This document shows positions 59,019-64,000 of a DNA stretch of 64,000 bases, piece by piece. Both the position numbers and the translations under genes were made by a program. The notes beneath the pieces are model-generated. The model worked only from the letters and a program-made list of their open reading frames with translations, was not told where the DNA came from and did no database searches. The DNA is from Elephas maximus indicus (lineage: Eukaryota; Chordata; Mammalia; Proboscidea; Elephantidae): contig NC_064827.1 in NCBI RefSeq assembly GCF_024166365.1, positions 54,154,635 to 54,218,634 on the forward strand, given 5' to 3'. Numbering within the stretch: the stretch's first letter is position 1; each line of letters opens with the position of its first letter.

Positions 59019-59502
59019 TTTGATGCCTGTTTATGTGTGTTGTTGACTATTTCATTTTTCCACTTACTTTTTTGTGCTGAGACATTTTTCTTTGTAAATT
59101 GTGTGTTCCTCGTTTTCATAGTATTTGACTTTATGTTTGCTGAGTCGTTATGTTTTTCTTGGTTTTTATTTTGAGTTATGGAGTTGTTATACCTCTTTGT
59201 GGTTACCTTAATATTTACCCCTATTTTTCTAAGTAAAAACCTAACTCGTATTGTCCTGTATCGCCTTGTATCCCTCTCCGTATGGCAGTTCTATGCCACC
59301 TGTATTTAGTCCTTCTTTTTGATTATTGTGATCTTTTACATATTGACTTCAATGATTCCCTGTCTTGAGCGTTTTTTTCTTTTTAAAATTAATCTTAATT
59401 TGTTTTTGTGATTTCCCTATTTGAGTTGGTATCAGGATGTTCTGTTCTGTGACCTTGTGTTGTGCTGGTATCTGATATTATTGGTTTTCTGACCAATTTG
59501 CT

Positions 59503-60502
59503 TTAGTATTTCTTGTAGCTTTGGTTTGGTTTTGCAAATTCTCTAAGCTTGTGTTTATCTGTAAATGTTTTAATTTCACCTTCATATTTGAGAGAGAGTT
59601 TTGCTGGATATATGATCCTTGGCTGGCAGTTTTTCTCCTTCAGTGCTCTATATATGTCATCCCATTGCCTTCTTGACTGCATGGTTTCTGCTGAGTAGTC
59701 TGAACTTACTCTTATTGATTCTCCTTTGTAAGAGACCTTTCTTTTATCCCTGGCTGCTTTTAAAATTTTCTCTTTATTTTTGGTTTTGGCAAGTTTGATG
59801 ATGATATGTCTTGGTGATTTTCTTTTTGGACCAATCTTAAATGGGGTTCAATGAGCATCTTGGATAGATATCCTTTTGTCTTTCATGATGCCAGGGAAGC
59901 TTTCTACCAACAGATCTTCAACTATTCTCTCTGTGTTTTCTGTCCTCCCTCCCTGTTCTGAGACTACAGTCACAAGCAAGTTATTCTTCTTGATAGAGTC
60001 CCACATGATTCTTAGGGTTTCTTCATTTTTTTTTAATTCTTTTATCTGATTTTTTTTCAGCTATATTGGTGTCAATTCCCCAGTCCTCCAGATTTCCCAC
60101 TCTGCATTCCAATTGCTCGAGTCTGCTCCTCTGACTTCCTATTGAGTTGTCTAATTCTGTAATTTTATTGTTAATCTTTTGGATTTCTGAATGCTGTCTC
60201 TCTATGGATTCTTGCAACTTATTAATTTTTCTGCTATGTTCTTGAATAATCTTTTTGAGTTCTTCAACTGTTTTATCAGTGTGTTCCTTGGCTTTTTCTG
60301 TAGATTGCCTTATTTCATTTCTGAGGTCATCCCTGATGTCTTGAAGCATTCTGTAAATTAGTTTTTTATATTCTACATCTGGCAATTCCAGGATTGTATC
60401 TTCATTTGGGAAAGATTTTGATTCTTTAGTTTGGGGAGTTGTAGAAGCAATCATGGTCTGCTTCTTTATGTGGTTTGATATCGACTGCTGTCTCCGAGCC
60501 AT
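59503..60502 (-). pseudogene. L1 ORF1 (RNA-binding protein), full length but broken
   Basis: Starts MARRQQSISNHIKKQTMIAS at 60502; an in-frame ATG at 60541 also exists but the later start fits L1. It carries a long coiled coil (about residues 60-140, LQESIERQHSEIQKINNKIT), then the RRM-like region and the C-terminal domain (YPAKLSLKYEGEIKTFTDKH near 59570), ending about residue 333. One frame change lies in an A-rich run near 60030-60055, and one CGA-to-TGA stop near 59848, at the Arg of the VHRTP-type motif. Otherwise it is well preserved. Confidence 0.9.
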
Positions 60503-61520
60503 CACTAAGATATTGTAGTGATTTATTCTATATTTGCTCACTGAGTCTTATCTTGTTTTGTTTCCTTTCAATATACATAGATGGGCTACTAGATTGCGCT
60601 GTCTTGATTGTTGTAGCCCTTGAGTCACTTATGTCCTGTTACCAGCTGGTTTGGGCTGTTACCAGATATATAAGCCTAAGAGTTCATCCAGTATTCTTGA
60701 GTTGAATCTGATTTGGGGTCATCAAGTGTGTGGTGCAGACTGTCACCTATCCACCTAGAGAAGTAGTGGTGATAGTTGTGTGCACCAGATTCTAGTAGCA
60801 GCAGGGGTTCACACTCTAGGGGGGGGGCAGGATGCTGACAGGCTTCCCCCAAGTGCCAGTGAGGTAGGTGTGTCTCTATTCCTAAAGCACTTTGGTGGGT
60901 GGGCTCTGCAGCTGTACCTTAGGCCTCCAATGCAAGTACCTCTACAGATTGGTAGGTGTCACCCTCCTTAGACCCCTAAGGCAGGAGGCTAGGTGGTCTG
61001 GCAGGAGCTTCAGCCTTCAGTTCCCTGTTGTGGGTCAGTGAGGGCTCTGTTGAATACGCAGAGATATCAGACCTGGGAAACTTGTCTTTCCAGTAATCAG
61101 CTAAAAGAATTACAGTCAGATCCCTATCAGAAATGCCTTTACATTATAATAGCCACCTTGTTCCCTGTAGGGATGAAAGCCCAAGACTGTGGATCACATA
61201 TGCTTGGCTGGAGCTGGTTTTGTGTTTTTAGTCCAATTAGGGAAGGATTTTTGGTCCCTGGGTTTTTTGTAGCTGCTTCTCTCAGGCCAGGAGAACGGGT
61301 TAGGAAAAGACCAAAAAAAAAAAAAAGAAAGAAAGAAAGAAAAACCATAGCACAGTTCACTTTCTGGCTCAGGAAATTCCAATGTTAATGAAGCCACCTG
61401 GGAAGGGGAGGGGAGGGTTCAGATAAACAGGAGCGAGTAGCACCCCGGAATATAGACAAATTTACTTATCTTGCTTGGGGTGACTGTTTTATCTGAGATT
61501 CCTGAGGGGGGCGCGTCCAC

Positions 61521-61935
61521 TGTGTGCGCTGGCTGGGTAGAGATTGTCCCCGAGGGCCAGGCCCGAGTCCTGTGCTTGCGCTGTCTCAGAAGCTGTGGTT
61601 AGTTCCTCCACTCCCAGTCCAAAGGCCAGTGCCAAGGTTCCCCGACTGGGACACCGCATTCCAGGCTCCAAAACCAGTTGCTGTCTCCCGGTGACTTCTC
61701 CTCCTGTCAGCCACGTCACTGCGCTGCCTGCATGCACTGGCTGGGCTTACCCCAAGGTCAGTTCAGGGGGCTAGGGCTGCACCCCATGTTTGCGCCGTCT
61801 CAGGATGCCATGCTCAGCTCTCCTGTGCCCAGTCCAAAGCCCGGCGTCAAGGTTTCCTGACTGGATGCTGGCTCCAGGCTCCGAAAACAGTTGTTGCTTC
61901 CCCGTGGTTGTTCTTTCTCAGTCTTTGTCACTCAG
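61521..61935 (-). repeat. Two tandem ~208-bp units in the L1 5' UTR
   Basis: Unit 1 (61521-61728) and unit 2 (61729-61935) share, in the same order, 'gcgctggctggg'/'gcactggctggg', 'tgtctcag'/'cgtctcag', 'cccagtccaaag', 'ccaaggttcc'/'tcaaggtttcc', 'ccaggctccaaaa'/'ccaggctccgaaaa' and 'cagttgctg'/'cagttgttg'. They recall the monomers of rodent L1 promoters in size and position. Confidence 0.8.
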
Positions 61936-62053
61936 GTCAACTCTTTAGATCTGTGTTTGATGGTCAGTGTTTGTAGATTCTCATGTATGTGATCGATTCA
62001 CTTGTTTTTCCTAGTCTTTGTTGCAAGAAGGATCCGAGGTAGTGTCTACCTAG

Positions 62054-62069
62054 TCAGCCATCTCGGCCC
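62054..62069 (-). promoter_or_regulatory. YY1-like site near the L1 5' end
   Basis: Minus strand 'ggccgagatggctgac' contains a GATGGC core about 10-20 bases from the element's first base. Human L1 has a YY1 site at the same place that sets the start of transcription. Function here is inferred. Confidence 0.45.
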
Positions 62070-62097
62070 CTCCTCTGAGTCTTCTATATTCTTGTTG

Positions 62098-64000
62098 ATT
62101 TTCTTCATACAGTCTGGCTTCTCAAATTATTTGTTCAGTATATATATTAAGTATGGTGAACGGATTCAACCCTGATGCACACCTTTTCTGATAGTAAAAC
62201 AGGTAGTACCCATGTGTTCTGGTTGAACAACTGCCTCTCAGTTGATATGCAGGTTCCACGTGAGTTAATAAAGTGCTCTGCAATTTCCATCCTTGACAAG
62301 GCTATCCATAATTTGTTATGATTTACACAGTTGAATGCCTTCGAGTATACCATAAAACACAGGTAAATATACTTCTGGTATTCTCTGCTTTCTGCCAAGA
62401 TTCTGACATCAGCAATGATATCCCTTGTTCCACATTCTCTTTCGAATCCAGCTTGAATTTCTGGGGATTCCCTGTCAATGTATTGCTGCAACCACTTGTT
62501 AATTATCTTCGGCAAAATTTTACTTGTGTGATATTGTTGCATAATTTCTGCATTATGTTGGATCACCTTTCTTTAGAATGGGCACAAATATGGATCTCTT
62601 CCAGTTGGCTGGCTACATAGCTGTCTTCCAAATTTCTTGGTATAGATGAGTAAGCACCTCCAGCGCTGAAATATCTCAATTGTTACTCTGTCAATTCCTG
62701 GAGACTTGTTTTTTGCCAATGCCATCAGTGCAGCTTGGACTCCTTCCTTCAGTACTAACAATTCTTGATCATATGCTACCTCCTGAAATGGTTGAACATC
62801 AACCAGTTCTTTTGGTACAGTGACTCTATGTATTCTTTCCATCTTGTTTGGTGATTCCTGAGTTGCTCAATATTTTGCCCAAAGGATCCTTCAATAGTGC
62901 AACTCGGGCTTGAATTTTTTTCTTCAGTTCTTTCACCTTGAAAAATGTGAAACAAGTTCTTCCCTTTCGATTTTCTAACTTCATGTCTTTACACATTTCA
63001 TTATAATACTTTACTTTGTTGTCTCAAGATGCTCTTTGAAATCTTCTATTCAGCTCTTTTACTTCATCATTTCCTCCATTTGCTTTAGCTACTCTACATA
63101 CAGGAGGAAGTTTCAATGTATCCATTTTGGTCCTTTCTATCTTTCTGTCTTTTCAATGGCCTTTTGTTTTCTTCATGTATGAGGTCCTTGATGGCATCCC
63201 ACAACTCCTCTGGTCTTAGGTCACTAGCATTCAGTGCCTCAAATCTGTTCGTAAGGCAGTCTCTAAATTCAGATGCTGTACACTCAAGGTTGTATTTTGG
63301 CTCTTTTGGACTTGTTTTAATTTTCTTCAGCTTCAGCTCGAACTTGCATATGAGCAATTGGTGGTCTGTTCCACAGTCAGTCCCTGGCCTGGTTCTGATT
63401 TATAACATTGAGCTTCTCCATTGTCTCTTTGCACACCTGTATCTCTTTGATTCCTGTGTATTTTATATGACAAGGTCACCATTTAAGTTGTTGAAAAAAA
63501 TTATTTGCAATGAATAGGTTGTTGGTCTTGCAAAATTCTGTCACGTGATGTCCAGCATCGTTTCTATCACAAAGGCTGTATTTTCTAACTACCGAGCCTT
63601 CTTCTTTGCTTCCAACTTTCACATTCCAATCACCAGCAACTATCAAGCATCTTGATTGCATGTTCAGTCAATTTCAGACTGCAGAAGTTGGTAAAAATCT
63701 TCAGTGTCTTCATATTTAGCGTTGGTAGTTGGTGCATAAATTTAAATGATAGTCGCATTAATTAGTCTTCCTTGTAGGTGTATGGATAGTATCCTATCGC
63801 TGACAGTCAGTGTTGTGCTTCAGAAAAGATCTTGAAATGTTCTTTTCAACAATGAATGTGATGCCATTCCTCTTCAATTCGTCATTCCCTAGATTCATAC
63901 TTCGCACATTCCATGTTCTGATTACTAATGGATATTTGCAGCTGTTCTATCTCATTTTGAGTCATGTCATATCAGCAAACGTAGGTCCTGAAAGCTTTAC
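62098..64000 (-). mobile_element. RTE LINE, antisense, missing its 3' end (runs off the window)
   Basis: Reverse complement of the complete RTE from about 31680 back to 29590. Readable minus-strand blocks: SREYQKYIYLCFMVYSKAFN (62147-62566), PFQEVAYDQELLVLKEGVQA (62573-62842), DLRPEELWDAIKDLIHEENK (63094-63357) and AGDWNVKVGSKEEGSVVRKY (63476-63661, endonuclease). The frame is broken repeatedly. The 3' quarter is missing where it meets copy B of the duplication, which is not normal for LINE truncation. Confidence 0.9.

Larger units (their letters stand above)
54239..62077 (-). mobile_element. Full-length L1 LINE with 16-bp target-site duplications
   Basis: A 7.84 kb L1 on the minus strand: 5' UTR 60503-62077, ORF1 59503-60502, spacer, ORF2 55237-59018, 3' UTR about 54252-55236 and a poly-A tail (T run at 54239-54249). 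It is flanked by the perfect repeat 'agtcttctatattctt' at 54223-54238 and 62078-62093. Complete ends and a perfect repeat indicate a relatively recent insertion. The coding regions are nevertheless interrupted, so it is not competent. Confidence 0.95.
60503..62077 (-). promoter_or_regulatory. L1 5' UTR / internal promoter region
   Basis: A 1.57 kb region, GC-richer than the surroundings, containing a poly-A/GAAA run (61313-61344) and a tandem ~208-bp repeat (61521-61935). It begins on the minus strand 'ggaggggccgagatggctg', like other L1 5' ends. L1 5' UTRs act as internal RNA polymerase II promoters. Confidence 0.8.

Noticed and set aside
60993-61860. Several GC-rich plus-strand frames
   Set aside because: They lie antisense in the L1 5' UTR, and their openness comes from base composition and the tandem repeat.

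Overview
The window is nuclear DNA of a placental mammal, most likely an afrothere of the paenungulate group (elephant, sea cow or hyrax). The evidence is the large number of tRNA-derived AfroSINEs, several RTE-type LINEs whose 3' end matches the SINE 3' end, several L1 copies, and older pan-mammalian repeats (MIR, L2, ERVL, MLT1). I see no bacterial, plasmid, viral-genome or organelle features. The exact species cannot be read from the sequence.

Only three host protein-coding genes are supported. All are single-coding-exon olfactory receptors on the minus strand: an OR13F1-like gene (6389-7348), an OR13C2/13C5/13C9-like gene (22816-23781) and a second OR13F1-like gene (46968-47906). In human the OR13F1 and OR13C genes lie together on chromosome 9q31, so this is probably the corresponding OR13 cluster. 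Each gene has a plausible splice acceptor 19-21 bases before its ATG, as expected for OR genes with non-coding 5' exons.

Layout. 1-2460: LTR end and a decayed ERVL gag-protease fossil. 2463-5556: RTE, MIR and L2 fragments. 5557-14212: copy A of a segmental duplication carrying the first OR13F1-like gene. 14500-16640: an internally inverted RTE LINE. 16740-22800: L1, L2, MLT1 and SINE remnants. 22816-23781: OR13C-like gene. 23800-29260: gene-free, with MIR, SINE and old L1. 29272-32504: an almost complete RTE LINE with target-site duplications. 32628-35555: RTE 3' end, LTR-like sequence, MIR, L2. 35575-42889: two head-to-tail L1 copies. 43059 to about 54238 (resuming after 62077 for about 20 bases): copy B of the duplication with the second OR13F1-like gene, interrupted by two L1 insertions, one of them (54239-62077) full length with 16-bp target-site duplications. 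62098-64000: a further antisense RTE.

The main biological story is the duplicated OR13F1-like pair. Both frames are open, but each copy has changed a different hallmark position: copy A has NRY in place of DRY, and copy B has lost one conserved extracellular cysteine and seven C-terminal residues. Retroelement insertions present in both copies or in only one give a relative clock for the duplication. The same insertions illustrate SINE/RTE partnership: a shared 3' hairpin, very short tail-only insertions, and serial insertion at one site. I found no convincing new gene system; the less ordinary structures are listed as findings.
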